From Enoplolaimus lenunculus (taxonomy: Eukaryota; Nematoda; Enoplea; Enoplida; Thoracostomopsidae), in NCBI GenBank assembly GCA_030248215.1, contig JASANG010001244.1:45234-109233 (forward strand): 64,000 nt of DNA, read 5' to 3'. Position 1 is the stretch's first letter. Every line of letters begins with the position of its first letter. Below, in pieces: positions 23,246 to 34,227 of this stretch. Under the pieces are notes generated by a model, which saw only the letters and a program-made list of their open reading frames with translations, ran no database searches and was not told the origin of the DNA. The translations under genes and the position numbers were made by a program.

Positions 23246-23436
23246 ACATTCTCAAATGCATATAGCACCTATCACCACAGCGATAGGTTTTCAACCTGAT
23301 GAAATACCACAAACCTGGCTCTCAAAATCTGCCCAGAAGTACGGCCAATCAAACGCGAAAAATATGCTAAATTTCGAACGTTGCCAGTTTCTGATTCTAA
23401 AGCTACTAATCTTATCGCCAACTGGTGATAGGCAGG
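23246..23436. mobile_element. Family-8 MITE (ATTCTCAAATG ends)
   Basis: It starts CATTCTCAAATGCATATAGC and has CACCTATCACCACAGCGATAGG. The right side CGCCAACTGGTGATAGG mirrors the inner part. The family also occurs at 34.8, 36.8, 46.3 and 53.1 kb. Confidence 0.5.
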
Positions 23437-23441
23437 CGTGC

Positions 23442-23698
23442 CAATGTAAAGAACAGGGGCGGAACAGTAGTATAAGCTTATTCCTAAGCCTAAGCCTAAA
23501 CCTAAGCCTAAGCCTAAGCCTAAGCCTAAGCCCAAGCCTAAGCCTAAGCCCATGTCTAAGCCTAAGCCTAAGCCTAAGTCTAAGCCCAAGCCTAAGCCTA
23601 AGCCAAAGCCAAAGCCAAGCAAAAGAATCACTCTAAAGCTTAAGCTTACTGTTTTCTAGTCCCTAAGAAAAACGTTCCGACCCTGATCTTTACATGGG
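23442..23698. mobile_element. Family-1 MITE with long hexamer array
   Basis: Left end GTGCCAATGTAAAGAACAGG, right end the inverse of GCCCATGTAAAGATCAGGG. The flanks carry the same 8 bp, AGGCAGGC, on both sides, a clean hAT-like duplication. The core at 23480-23620 is about 20 units of CCTAAG/CCCAAG, one of the longest interstitial TTAGGC-type arrays in the window. Confidence 0.88.
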
Positions 23699-24103
23699 CA
23701 GGCAGGCACTACTCACATCTAAAAATACCGACGCTTACGTTTAGTTTTTAAATTCCTTGGCTAAAAATACTCTTGCTTCAACTAAAAATGTTCCGCTGTG
23801 AGGGTTGTACACTATCTTAAACAGATTTGCGTGAGGCTATCCTTATTCGAAATGAAATCTATCCGAACGCGTGTGTGGGATAGTGGATTGCCTTCCAGCC
23901 ACCCCTTTCAATATTTTATCACGTGTATTCTAGGAGCGTAACCAGGATTTCATATTTCGACGGCATAATCATGTGTAAAAAAATTTTCGACCCGATTAAG
24001 ATTGTTCTAAAACCAGTTAAAAGTGGTTTTTCGTGTCTTTACGCAACTTTCCAGAGGGGATATATCCCCTCCCTTACTCCATTTGTATGCGCCCCTGGTG
24101 TGT

Positions 24104-24333
24104 TCACCCTCGCACTAAATCGGTCAACGCAGAACCGGCACGCACTTGACAGTCACAATAAACTGGTATAAGTATACTAGTGGGAACATATTTAAAATTT
24201 TTCGGATCTTTGGAAACGTTTTCAAGGATTTCAACCTTGCGAACATGTTGTCGACATTCGGCGTACCCTAAAACAAATTTAAATATATATATATATACAT
24301 ATATATACATATATTGGTCTATACTGATTTAAG

Positions 24334-24397
<64 letters not shown>

Positions 24398-27299
24398 TGC
24401 GTGTGTGTGTATATATATACTTAATTGCTGGACCGCAAAATTGGCACAGAATTGAAACAAACTAAAATTGAAACTTCTGCTGAATTTTGAACTTCACAAT
24501 TCCATAGTTCTAAAGCTACAATACGTATCACCAACGTTTAACAGGTGCTGCGCAAATTTGAAAATACAATTTTAAATTTAGACTTAGATTCCACGCTTAT
24601 GCTGAACTTTTGTAATTTTACTTGGCAATTATTGTGTGGCTTTCATATTTCCTAAGTTTGCCTTTAGTTTAAACTTCAGGTTAGATTTCTTATGGTCAGA
24701 TCTTCGAGCAGCCTAAAGCTAAATGGTTAAATCTTAAATGATAGAAAATTGGAAAATTACTTTTTAGAAACGTTTTATTAGAATTACGGATAAGACAAAG
24801 TCTACGGCAGGTGCAGTTCGGTAACTGAAGGTCCAATTTGGTCAGGATGTGCTTTTTGCCTTCGCCTAAACCTAAACCTCCAGGGGTGGTTTACTGACTA
24901 AGGATCCAATTCGGACATGATTTGCTCGTAGCTTAAGCCTAAGACCAAACCTAAATATTCAAACATTGACACCGCGTCAAAAATAGCATATCTCTGAGCC
25001 TAAGTCTAAGCATAAGCCAAGCTAAAAAATTAGTCCAACGCTTAAGCTTACGCTTTTCTAATCCCACAGAAAAACGTTCCGCCCATGATCTTTACATGGT
25101 CCAAAATATGAAACATACTTGATAGACATGTTTTATCGTCGTCTGTTTTATAATCACACGTTTGCATATTAACATATCGCGGATAATATTTCACTGGCAA
25201 CACACCGTATTCCCAACAAGTCGAACACAAGCCAATCATGTCCGACTTACGGTTAAGCAACGATCCTTTTCGTTTACAATTGAATCGAAGTCGTTGTTCA
25301 ACTGAAATTGAAAAAAATCAAATCAACCGAGGTTTAAAATTATCTTAAGCTTTTAACACTGGAACAATAATGATACTTAAATTGGCCAAAAATTCTTTAA
25401 ACATTGCCACAATACAAGTCTACGCGTTATTCCTAAGCCTAAAGTCTAAGCCAAAACGGATCCCATTGGTCTAAAGGTTTCAATATAAATACGCACAATG
25501 TATTAAAGCTCTATAGACACGTGCAAGTTTTTACTGCGAGAGATTGCAGCTGCAAATTGCACGCAAAACTATCATTTTTTATCAGCCAATGAGAACGCGG
25601 CTGCAATAAATTCAATAGACTTGCATGGTTATTCACATATATGAACTAAATTCCTTAGCTACGATTTTTAATAAATTATTTGCAGCTGCAAGGATTTCGA
25701 ACAGGATTTTGGACAAAACTTGCAAGTGCAAGTTGTAGCTGCAAGTTCTCGCAGCAAAAACGTGCACGTGTGAATAGGGCGTAAAAGACACGGCAAGATA
25801 TTAAGCCTACTTACATATATAGGTCTATTAAAGCGAAATATGTCATTTTGTCCAATTTGCCTGTGTTATATGTTTAAGAACCCATATTTTGGTCCGTATT
25901 TCTATGCTGGCCACCAAAAATCTACGGTGCTCTACTGTATACAGGCTTACACAGATTTAAAATATGATCCAACTCTTCGACTGGAATACGTTTAGTCCGG
26001 CGCCTTCCGTTTGCTAAAACAAAACGCTAAAATGTATCAACCAAGAGTCGATAATAAGAGTGTGCAGCTTCCAAAAATACGCGTGGCATAAAAAGTACCA
26101 CCGCGCGTTGCGTTTTGCCCATACCCCCCCTTGTTTAGGGGGGTCAACTGCACAGAGAACTCAGCTAAACATAATTCAAGAATATAACCGGACAAGGTTT
26201 GCACTGTGTATCGCAACAGTATTTGCTTGCGTTCAAGGTTTCAACACCCCCAAATGAGGGGGGGGGGTAAGGGAAAAATACAACGTGTGCCGTGTACATT
26301 CTTTAATACACAGAATGTACCCAGTTGCACACTCTTGTTATAAAGAGTGATCATCCACAGTTGTATCAACCAATCAACATTTAATGTTAAATTGTTTGCC
26401 AATGTATAGAACAGGGCCGTAACAAAAGCATAAGCATATTCCTAATTCTAAGTCTTAGGGTTGCACTTACGGTACCCTCGCGTACGATAACGTATGGTGA
26501 CGGACGGTGACGGACGTCGACGAACGGCGACGTATGGGTGACGCGCGGTGACGGACGGCGCTGGACGCCAAGTATAGTGCAAACCTAAACGTAAGCTCAA
26601 GCCTAAGCATAAAATGAGTTTATACTGAAATCACGCGTGTCTTTTTGCTCGCTTATGCTCACGGGGTAATTACTCCGTGCCATAGTAAAAATTTTCGACA
26701 TTGGTCAGCAAACATTTTGCCAATTATTGACTTGGGGGGACATCACCTTTTGTGCGAAGGGTCCCCTTTCAATATTTGTACCACCATTGCCAAGTTATAT
26801 ATAGCGATCTGTGAGCCCAGCATATAAAGATTTGGTCAAAAAACTTAAAAACGACCTAAAGTTTTTAAACAAATTTTATTTTAGTTTATAAAAGTAAATA
26901 CTATAAATTGACACGAGTTACCGAAACTTATTTTTGCTTCAGCAATAGTCAAAGCCTGTCTAAGACTATGAGCACACTAACTTTAGCGATACACAAAAAA
27001 ATATTTGTGCATTTATTCAGAAAAGTATTCTCTGTGGCAAATTTGACATGTTTTCCTGAGATTTAAAACAAGTTTTCAAAAAATAACTGGAAAACGTTTA
27101 TTTTCAGACTTTATTTTCAAACTTTTCTGAAATCTTTTGTGTTATATAACAGAAATACTTTTCAAGTGCACCTTGCTAATTATGTTGCTTAAAAGTAAGA
27201 ATTTTTTTTCTTAAATATCAGAAATATTATTTTGAATGTAGCAGCTTACATCTAGCTCGTCTTCGAAATCTTGGATCAACTTCGTAACTAATGTCAAAG
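24104..27299 (-). CDS. Trunk/PTTH/noggin-like cystine-knot ligand, 5' part missing
   Basis: Four exons join in phase: 27250-27299, 25951-26013, 25119-25301 and 24104-24267 (stop TGA). Donors are GTAAGC, GTAAGC and GTATGT. The first two encode a basic propeptide with RFRRRAR and GRRRTKR, good furin-type sites. The C-terminal domain has eight cysteines in the order FNC, CSTC, QTC, KTC, EC and CDC. The line YYPRYVNMQTC resembles noggin FWPRYVKVGSC and PTTH VPRFIETRNC; KFKYVP-type text (NFKYVPTSILIPVYCDC) resembles the PTTH and noggin ends (ELKYRWV...ACLC, WIPIQYPIISECKCSC). Spacing after CSTC and the final C-x-C favour Trunk/PTTH over noggin, but this is from memory, not alignment. PTTH and Trunk are secreted ligands of Torso receptors in insects; the role here is unknown. 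The signal-peptide exon, which must end in phase 2, was not found upstream. Confidence 0.8.
24328..24420. repeat. (TA)n microsatellite
   Basis: About 65 bp of uninterrupted TA dinucleotide, then GGTGCGTGTGTGTG and more TA, within an intron of the cystine-knot gene. A family-1 right end lies at about 25000-25100 in the same intron. Confidence 0.9.
26045..26345. mobile_element. Family-9 inverted-repeat element
   Basis: The left side AAGAGTGTGCAGCTTCC and the right side ACCCAGTTGCACACTCTTG are mirrored, with TACATTCTGTG-type words inside each arm and C-rich/G-rich runs (CCCCCCTTGTTTAGGGGG and AATGAGGGGGGGGG). Another whole copy is at 31745-32065, and fragments are at 2480-2560 and 29285-29312. 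Confidence 0.65.
26400..26640. mobile_element. Family-1 MITE split by a family-11 insertion
   Basis: The left end GCCAATGTATAGAACAGGG and hexamers up to TAAGTCTT are interrupted at 26458-26588 by AGGGTTGCACTTACGG ... AGTATAGTGCAAACCT, a family-11 element with its own terminal repeat. The hexamers then resume (AAACGTAAGCTCAAGCC). Family 11 therefore jumped after family 1 here. Confidence 0.7.
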
Positions 27300-27827
27300 C
27301 TGAAATCAAATTGTTATTGCAATTATAATACTATCAACGTTGATAGTGATCGGTATCGGATATTTTTTCATATTACCAATACTCTGTAAAAACGAATATA
27401 AACAGAATTTGCAAAAATACTTACTTACTATAAATTAAGTCGAAAATATATTTTTCGAAGACAACACAAGTTGAGTTAGATTAGCACTCGAAACCGCTTT
27501 CAGAGCAGTTCAAGGGTCGTTGGAGACAAAAGACTTAATTCGCAACAAAAGCCGCTTTATAGGTTAAGAATTTGCAAATATATTGTAGAAACTTTAGTGA
27601 ACAATAATATTTCTGATATCCGGCGGATATACTGATATCTGGATGATCGGTGCCCATCTATAATCAACATTATACGTAATACATTAGTCGATTTGTAGTA
27701 TTGTTGCGGTTTAAGCGCTAGCTTGAAATTAGAATTCAGATTAAATAAAAATAGTCATGATATAAAAGTTTATGCAATTATTGGTTCAGCAATATACATG
27801 TTACAAACATTACGGATGTGCCGACAG

Positions 27828-28260
27828 AGGGGTAGGTGGGTAAAATTTTTTACCCGCCCTGCGCTTTATACGTGGAAATATTATTTTGTTACAAGCGGGT
27901 ATACGGGTATACCCGCGAAAAATTTTTTTTGCGCCCGTTACCCACCTTTACCCCTGCATAATTCCTATACCTTTACTCGCGGTTATACACGCCATTATTT
28001 TTTTCTTCTGCGTTCAGTAAAATTGTGTAATTTTGCAATGCATTGATGTTACTCGACACTTATTTTTCACTCATACGGTAAAAATAGTATAAAAATTGAA
28101 GCTTTTCTACGTTATGTGGTTTCAAGTTTCTTATGAAACTTTTAGGCGGTAAAGATTAACAAGGTTTTACCCACACTTTAAAATTCTTTACGCTTGAGTA
28201 TACCCGCGTCAAATTTTTTCACCCGTCCCGTGTTTATTTGCGGGTACGCGTGGGTAGCTT
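27828..28260. mobile_element. ACCCGCGGGTA-rich inverted element
   Basis: GGTGGGTAAAATTTTTTACC near the left end and TTTTTTCACCCGTCCCGTG near the right end face each other; GCGGGTATACGGGTATACCC lies between. A related, longer element is at 55905-56345. No protein-coding content is evident. Confidence 0.5.
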
Positions 28261-28515
28261 GCAGCTCTGTGTACCGGGACTAAGTCGGACCATAATAATT
28301 ATGAATGCCTTGCCACTGAAACGGAAGAGTCGTGAAAGACTGGGGGGATTGAAATACCTGGAAACTGAAACATCCGAAGATTGGTATACTGGAAGTCAGA
28401 CACAGGGTTACTGGAACACTGAGAGACCGGAATACTGGGACGCTAGGAGATTTCTCGTGTGCAGGTCTCTATGATTTACATACGTAGCTAAGACTAGGTC
28501 TAAACCAATATACTA

Positions 28516-28790
28516 CACTGTAAATTCCAATGAGTTGATTAATCAGTTCAGCTAGCGAGTTGATTATTTCTGAATTAGTATCAGTAAACATTAACTCACA
28601 CTGAGTTGAGTTGATTCTCACTATGCGTTGAGTTGACTCTCTTTGTGTTGGTTAAATAACTCAGCATAAATTGAATCAACTCAAAATTGTGAGTTCTGAT
28701 GGTCCTAACTCAGACTGAGTGCTTCAACTCATTCTGAGTTAAAATCAACTCATTCTGAGTTAAAATCAACTCACTCAAATTTACAGTGTA
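28516..28790. mobile_element. Family-4 MITE (TA-CACTGTAAATT ends)
   Basis: CACTGTAAATTCCAATGAG and the inverse CAAATTTACAGTG are flanked by TA. The body is built of GAGTTGATT and AACTCAGA words on both strands, giving a foldback. It ends just 10 bp from the stop of the secreted-protein gene. Confidence 0.85.
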
Positions 28791-28799
28791 CGATTAAGT

Positions 28800-30728
28800 T
28801 TACCATTTGCACGCTTCTCGATTCACAAAATCATTCGACAGCCTCTTATCCGTTTTCAACTCAGGTTTTGTCGCCGACAACGCTTGGATATCCGCCAGCA
28901 CGACCCTTCCGGTTGCCCGTCGTCCATCTCTATCGAGTTGCTTCAACAGATACGCAGCACATTGTCGACACACAACATCAGGGCAATTTAATACGTCACC
29001 CACAGTTTCGATGCTGGCTTGTCTGGCGTTGTCGCCACAATTGAATCGTTGCGGTATACCGTCGCCATCGCCTGGGCCGTTTGGATCAATGGGACCAGGG
29101 CGAATTTGCTCTCCAGGCCTGGATTGGCCCCGGCCTCCGGGACCTACTGGACCGCTACCGCCGCGACCACTCCACGGTTCCCATTGTTGCGGCTGGAAAA
29201 TGACAAATTTACAATTTTTATATAGATTTTAAAATGATTCGAATTGTTATTGTATAGTGCAAGAGCGCATGATGAGTATATAGACAAGAGTATGCAACTC
29301 GGTACATTCTGTGTTCAAAATTAGACTTTGACATAAGCATCAGCTTATGCTTGCTTTATAGGCATTATCCAGTTTAGTTGTACACTTCATAGGTCTGAAA
29401 TCTGGTATTTTATATTTTGCCCTATTCTTTTACATTTCTCGCTAGACTATATCAGGGCCGTGGCCTGAGGAAGTCCAGAAGGGCTTACCTCCCATGGAAA
29501 ATTTCTGACCAACGTCAAGAAATGCGTTAGCCTCGGCTTATAAGCTTGTTATTTCAATCGCATGCGTCTGCTAAAATTGTTTTGCCCCCCCCCCCCCCCG
29601 TAGCTGGCTGTGTTGGCTCCGCACAGGCCTGGACATCACCGATGGTAATTGATTAATAATCATCAAGAAACATTTTACCACTAATGGTTTTTTCGGGGGA
29701 GGAATATTGGTCAGCGACAGAACGCCAGGCGGTTTGAAGAACTGTGTCGCTTCATGAAGATTTGACGCCAAAAATTTCGAATCGTATCCGACGCACGCAG
29801 TTGATCCAGAGCGTTGAATGCATGGACACTGCAAAGAAATTTTTCTTGCAACAATCCTATGGATGCATTGGTAAAATTTCATTTCAAGAGAGTATAAGTT
29901 GGCTCAAGCTTGAAAGCGTCCATTTTGTCTGATTTTTTTTATAAATATTCTTATTTTAATAAAGACCAAAATTTTTTAATTATGCGAGCTACACAACATT
30001 TCGAGCCAATGATACTTTAAGGGGCGTAACAGTAGATTAAGCGTATTCCTAAGCCTGAACCTAGGCCTAAGCGTTGCAAAAATGTGTTCCTAAACCTAAG
30101 CCTCATCCTAAGCCTAAGCAAAAAATGTAATCTAGAATCTAAACCTACTCTTTTATAGACCCACCACAAATCTGGACGCCCTTTAAAGTAACACAGGCCA
30201 TATCTCGTGTACACCTTATGGAAAAATGCATTGGCTATTGACGCTTGCCTATTGCAAGGTTTTCGAACATTTTCAAACGACAACTATATTAATTTTCGAA
30301 ATTACCAGTAGACGTTTTTGAAAAATTATTTTAACCAAACTCGTATTTCATGCTACTTGCTGTTTTTAAGCTACTATCAGTCATCGTCAATTGCCAATGC
30401 ATTTTTCCACACAGTGTACACACAGATATTGTGGAACACGCATTAGCTTGCGTAAATCAATGCCTGTTCCTATACATTGGCCTATTTTTGTGATTCTATG
30501 CCCAATTAATCCCCCCCCCCCCCCCCGCATTTCTAATATTCTGCCGGTGCATTCCACCTAAACTTTGATTACTTGTCCAATTTTATGTTGAGCTATTGAC
30601 CATGGCTGACCCTCGAAAAATAGTTCCGGATTAAGTCGCTTTTTTCTTGTTCGGCCCGAAATTCCGTGTCCCAAGCTGGTTCCATACATTTCCAGTAGAC
30701 CAAACACTAATAGGGTTACTGGTTTCAT
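28800..30728 (-). CDS. Small secreted protein with signal peptide, two exons
   Basis: Exon 1, 30573-30728, starts with ATG and a hydrophobic leader (MKPVTLLVFGLLEMYGTSLG), followed closely by a basic RTRKKR processing-type site. Its donor CAA|GTAATC is in phase 0. Exon 2, 28800-29192, has a CAG acceptor in phase 0 and ends with TAA, for 549 bases or 182 residues. Exon 2 begins with a Gly/Pro/Arg-rich linker (GRGGSGPVGPGGRG) and then has five cysteines, including RFNCGD, LNCPDVVCRQC and EACKW at the very end. I do not recognise the family. The RFNC...CxxC order faintly recalls the neighbouring cystine-knot gene, but without its PRYV line. The weak spot is the exon 1 donor, which is not a strong consensus; exon 2 could instead join another upstream exon. 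Confidence 0.6.
29452..29612. mobile_element. Family-7 MITE with poly-C tract
   Basis: CAGGGCCGTGGCCTGAGG on the left and GTAGCTGGCTGTG on the right, with the family core AATTTCTGACCAACGTC and an uninterrupted C run at about 29583-29600. Confidence 0.5.
30003..30199. mobile_element. Family-2 MITE
   Basis: GAGCCAATGATACTTTAAGG and the inverse of GGCCTGTGTTACTTTAAAGG, with the GTTGCAAAAATG module and CTAGAATCTAAACCTAC. It lies in the intron of the small secreted-protein gene. A C16-18 run follows at 30510-30527. Confidence 0.75.
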
Positions 30729-30874
30729 TGTTAAATTTAATATTCGACTAATTATAGTTTAAATGTTAAGTTGAAATATTTGTTTTATTAAATGTAACTA
30801 AAAAAATAGGTTTGAAAAGGTTATACAAACTTAGCATTAAAAGCTTGCGCGATTCAATGCTATGACCCAAAAAA

Positions 30875-31085
30875 CAATCAGGGCCGGAACGTTTTTCTGC
30901 GTGTCTGCCATTGAGCAAAGTTTAAGCTTTAGACTAATTTTTTTGCTTGGTTTTGGCTTACGCTTAGGCTTAGGCTTATGAATAAACTCGTTCTTACGCT
31001 TAGGCTTAAGCTTAGGCTTAGGCTTAAGCTTAAGCTTATTCTTACGCTTAGACTTAGGCTTAAGAGTATACTTATGCTAATATTT
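30875..31085. mobile_element. Family-1 MITE, truncated at both ends
   Basis: CAATCAGGGCCGGAACG is the inner part of a left end. It is followed by TTAGGC hexamers with two CTCGTTCTTACGC-type modules. Confidence 0.6.
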
Positions 31086-31744
31086 TCGCGATCGCTATGA
31101 ACCGTTTCTATCGCTAACCAACGGCTAATTATGCATAAACATTTATCAAACTTATTACCTCCATTCTGAACTGGATATCTGTAGTTAATAGACCAATATT
31201 TTTGAGGCTTAATGGTAAAAACAACATGATAATTCTATTTGAAAAGTTGTTTTGACCTGGTTCATTTTACCTACAAGCAAATCCAAGCCAATATTTTGCT
31301 CATGGGACGATTAAATCCGTTTTAAAACATGAAGAGATCAAAGGTAATAATGCAGTACCGCATAGTGCTATTCGAGAAATTTTTGCTGCAGTTGGGACAA
31401 GATTTTGAACCCGCGGACTACGGATTACCGATCCGCTCCGGAAGTTGAAGGGAAATTCGTTTTTGCTTCATCGACCAAGAGCTATGTCTGCAGTTATAAG
31501 TAGATGGGGCAGTTGAACCTAAAGGTCATCTGAAATTGTGGGTTAATACAATCACCTGAGTCCCAATTGAGTTGGTTTATGGATTAGCGTCAAATTTAGA
31601 CAAACGCAAGGCTGTGTCTTGTGGGCTTCCACTGATGTCGGTCACTACCCTTAATATGAGATCCACCGAGGCCCTGTATGATCAATCCAGGGCAATTATG
31701 TTTAAAGGAATTTCCGTCCCGTTTGTCTTGGCATTGGTCAGAGA
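31086..31744. other. No feature recognised
   Basis: Between the family-1 relic and the family-9 element I see only unique AT-rich DNA with short frames. A 20-bp segment at about 31156-31175 on the minus strand is bounded by CTACAG and GTAATA and could be a micro-exon, but nothing else supports it. Confidence 0.4.
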
Positions 31745-32065
31745 AAGAGTCGATAATGACTCTTTACATGCAAGAGTGTGCAACTGAGTACATTCTGTGT
31801 AGGAAAAAAATGCACCCGGGACGTTTTGCGTTTTTGGCCACCCTCCCCCTTTATTTAGAGGGGGTACAACCTGTGCGAAGTGAACCATGTATCTTTATGT
31901 ATTTTGCATCAAAAATGCTTCGCTTATAGTTCAATTTAGGGGTATTGCATGTGATAGCGACTCCCACTAAACTAGGAGGAGGTGGTCGACCAAAAACGCA
32001 ACGACCGGTGGAATATTTTGTATCATGCGAAAACCCGAACAGTTGCATACTCTTCTATCATGCAC
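31745..32065. mobile_element. Family-9 inverted-repeat element, whole
   Basis: AGAGTCGATAATGACTC ... AAGAGTGTGCAACTGAG on the left is mirrored by CGAACAGTTGCATACTCTTC on the right. Both arms carry an AACGCAACG/CGTTTTTGGCC line next to G/C-rich runs. Confidence 0.7.
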
Positions 32066-32267
32066 TCTTGGTCAAGCACTCCAAAGCTCAGTTGAATTGA
32101 ACAAATATACACTTGTAAATAGTGAAACGATAAGAATTTGCTCAAATTTAAACGAGAGTAGTACCTCATAAAAGAGGAGGGGAGGGACGATTAGGGGAGA
32201 TGGACTGTAAAAATTGACACCTAAAATTTTAGATTTACACTTTAGTTTTCATTGTTAAGCAACTTTT

Positions 32268-32522
32268 ACACTGTAAATTTCAATGAGTTGATTAATCAAT
32301 TCAGACAGCGAGGTTTCTTATTTCTGAATTAAAATCAGTAAACATTAACTCCCTCTGAATTGAGTTGATTCTCACTCTGAGTTGAGTTGACTCTGGGCGA
32401 GTTGATTAATTAACTCAGAATGAATTGAATGAACTCAGTGTTCTGAGTTCTGATAGTCCTAACTCAGACTGAGTGATTCAACTCATTCTGAGTTAAAATC
32501 AACTCACTGAAATTTACAGTGT
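32268..32522. mobile_element. Family-4 MITE
   Basis: CACTGTAAATTTCAATGAG and the inverse GAAATTTACAGTG at TA sites, 255 bp. The copy is close in sequence to the ones at 28516 and 33877. Confidence 0.85.
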
Positions 32523-33059
32523 ATCTTAAAGCCAAATTATTCAATTTGTGCCGTCACGATAAAACTGTACTGAACGCCGGAGAGTACACGAAACAAAATA
32601 CATGCCAAACGATAAACTTATATTCTCGGCGTTACCCTACTAAATATATTAAAAACTAAAAACTACGATCTTTTTAGCGGAAAATAGATAGTTTATGCCC
32701 CCCCCCCCCCACTACAGGGTCTGGCCGATCCCAAAAAAGGGACTCGCCGCCCATCAGGGATCAAAGCTAAAATTTTGCATCAAAAATTAAGTACTCAAAA
32801 TGCGTCAAGTTTCACGCTCGCTTTGCTCGCAACTTTTTTTGATTGCAACATATTGCGTGCCTGTCGCATTGGAAATTTTGAAATCCACTACTACTCAGAT
32901 ATAGGCATACGCAGTTTTAATATTTAGTGTTAAAAATTACATATTTTGTGTCAATTTTTAACTTTTTACAGATATAATTTTAATTTATTTTTATACGACT
33001 TCATGCAAATATTCATCCCACGTCAGTTGTAAAAATTCACAAAAAAACTTTTCGCTTTT

Positions 33060-33495
33060 TGTCGTGAGGGGAACGTTGTCCTGTGGGACTGCAATAGAGT
33101 CAAAGCTTAAGCTTTAGACTAATTTTTTTGCATGGCTTAGACTTAGGCGTTTAGGCATAGGCTTACGCTCGCGAATATGCTCATTCTTACGCTTAGGCTT
33201 AGGCTTAGGCTTAGGCTTAGACTTAGGCTTAGGCTTGGGCTTACTGTCCCATCTGTCCCAACTGTCCCATCTGTCCCAACTGTCCCATCTGTCCCAACTG
33301 TCCAATCTGTCCCAACTGTCCCATCTGTCCCACTGTCCCATCTGTCCCATCTGTCCCAATTGTTCCATCTGTCCAATCTGTCCCACTGTCTCATCTGTCC
33401 CAAGTGTCCCGCTGTCCCAATTAAATTTTTTGAATGTACTCCTGGTACATTTCTGTCCCGGGAAAATGGGACGGCCTTTAAAGTAACATTGGCCA
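33060..33495. mobile_element. Chimeric MITE with CTGTCCCAT minisatellite
   Basis: The left part (GGGACTGCAATAGAGTC, AAGCTTTAGACTAATTTTTT, then TTAGGC hexamers) is family 1. At 33240 the hexamers pass into about 18 units of CTGTCCCAT/CTGTCCCAA ending near 33420. The right end, GGGACGGCCTTTAAAGTAACATTGGCC-like, is family 2. The long frames here on both strands are repeat artefacts (Leu-Ser or Trp-Asp runs). Confidence 0.7.
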
Positions 33496-33576
33496 AGGGT
33501 ATGAACAACCGGTGAGTATATGCCTCTAAAATTAGAATGAGATAGAGATATTTGCCACCCCCCTCAAAACTTCTGT

Positions 33577-33754
33577 TCCATGTAAACATCAGGGGCGAAA
33601 CGTTTTTCTGCGGGTCTTCAATATAGTACCTAATCTTAAGCTATAAACTAGTATTTTGTTTAGGCTTAGGCTTATTGTTAGAGTTTAGTCATTTTACACT
33701 TAAGATTAGAAATATGCGTATAATACTGTTAAGGCCATGTTCTATGCATTGGCC
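33577..33754. mobile_element. Family-1 MITE
   Basis: TTCCATGTAAACATCAGGGG and the inverse of GGCCAATGCATAGAACATGG around a short hexamer core. Confidence 0.65.
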
Positions 33755-33876
33755 AACCACAGTTGCTCAGGAACAACCGAAACTTATTAATTCTGCCTTG
33801 AAACAAATTTTAGCATCAACGAAACGTTTTAGTGGTCAAAATAGTTTAAGTTAAGACTATTCTATATGGCATATAC

Positions 33877-34129
33877 ACTGTAAATTCCAATGAGTTGATA
33901 ATTAACTCAGAGAAAATTAGTTATTTCTTGTTATTTCTAAGTTAATAACAGTAAATATTAGCTCAATCTGAGTTGATTTAATTCCCGGTAAAGTTGATGA
34001 TAAGCAAATTCAGTATGAGTTCAATCAACACTTGGATTTCTGAGTTTTGAAAGTCTTAATTTAAAGCTCAGGTTTCTGAGTGGATTCAACTCATTCTGAG
34101 TTAAAATCAACTCACTGGAATTTACAGTG
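33877..34129. mobile_element. Family-4 MITE
   Basis: CACTGTAAATTCCAATGAG and the inverse GGAATTTACAGTG with TA on the left. It carries the TCTGAGTTGATTTAATTCCC variant of the core. Confidence 0.8.
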
Positions 34130-34227
34130 ATAGCTTAAAGTGTTTAACCACCAATGAAAAATAGATCATAATGCATCATCCACTTTATCTTGCGCCCACG
34201 TTGTATATAATTAAACTCTCAATTTAC

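Noticed and set aside
23480-23620. True telomere end or telomere fusion
   Set aside because: The hexamers lie inside an element with terminal repeats and an 8-bp target duplication, and the same structure recurs at many sites.
23256-23636. Ser-Leu and Gly-Leu repeat frames on both strands
   Set aside because: They come from the CCTAAG array of the family-1 MITE at 23442-23698.
31156-31175. 20-nt micro-exon joining the 34.3-kb exons to 29192
   Set aside because: The phases allow it, but a 20-nt match to splice rules is expected by chance, and the 30573-30728 exon with a signal peptide is a better partner.
33143-33589. Long frames of Trp-Asp-Arg or Leu-Ser-His repeats
   Set aside because: They translate the CTGTCCCAT minisatellite and the hexamers of a MITE.
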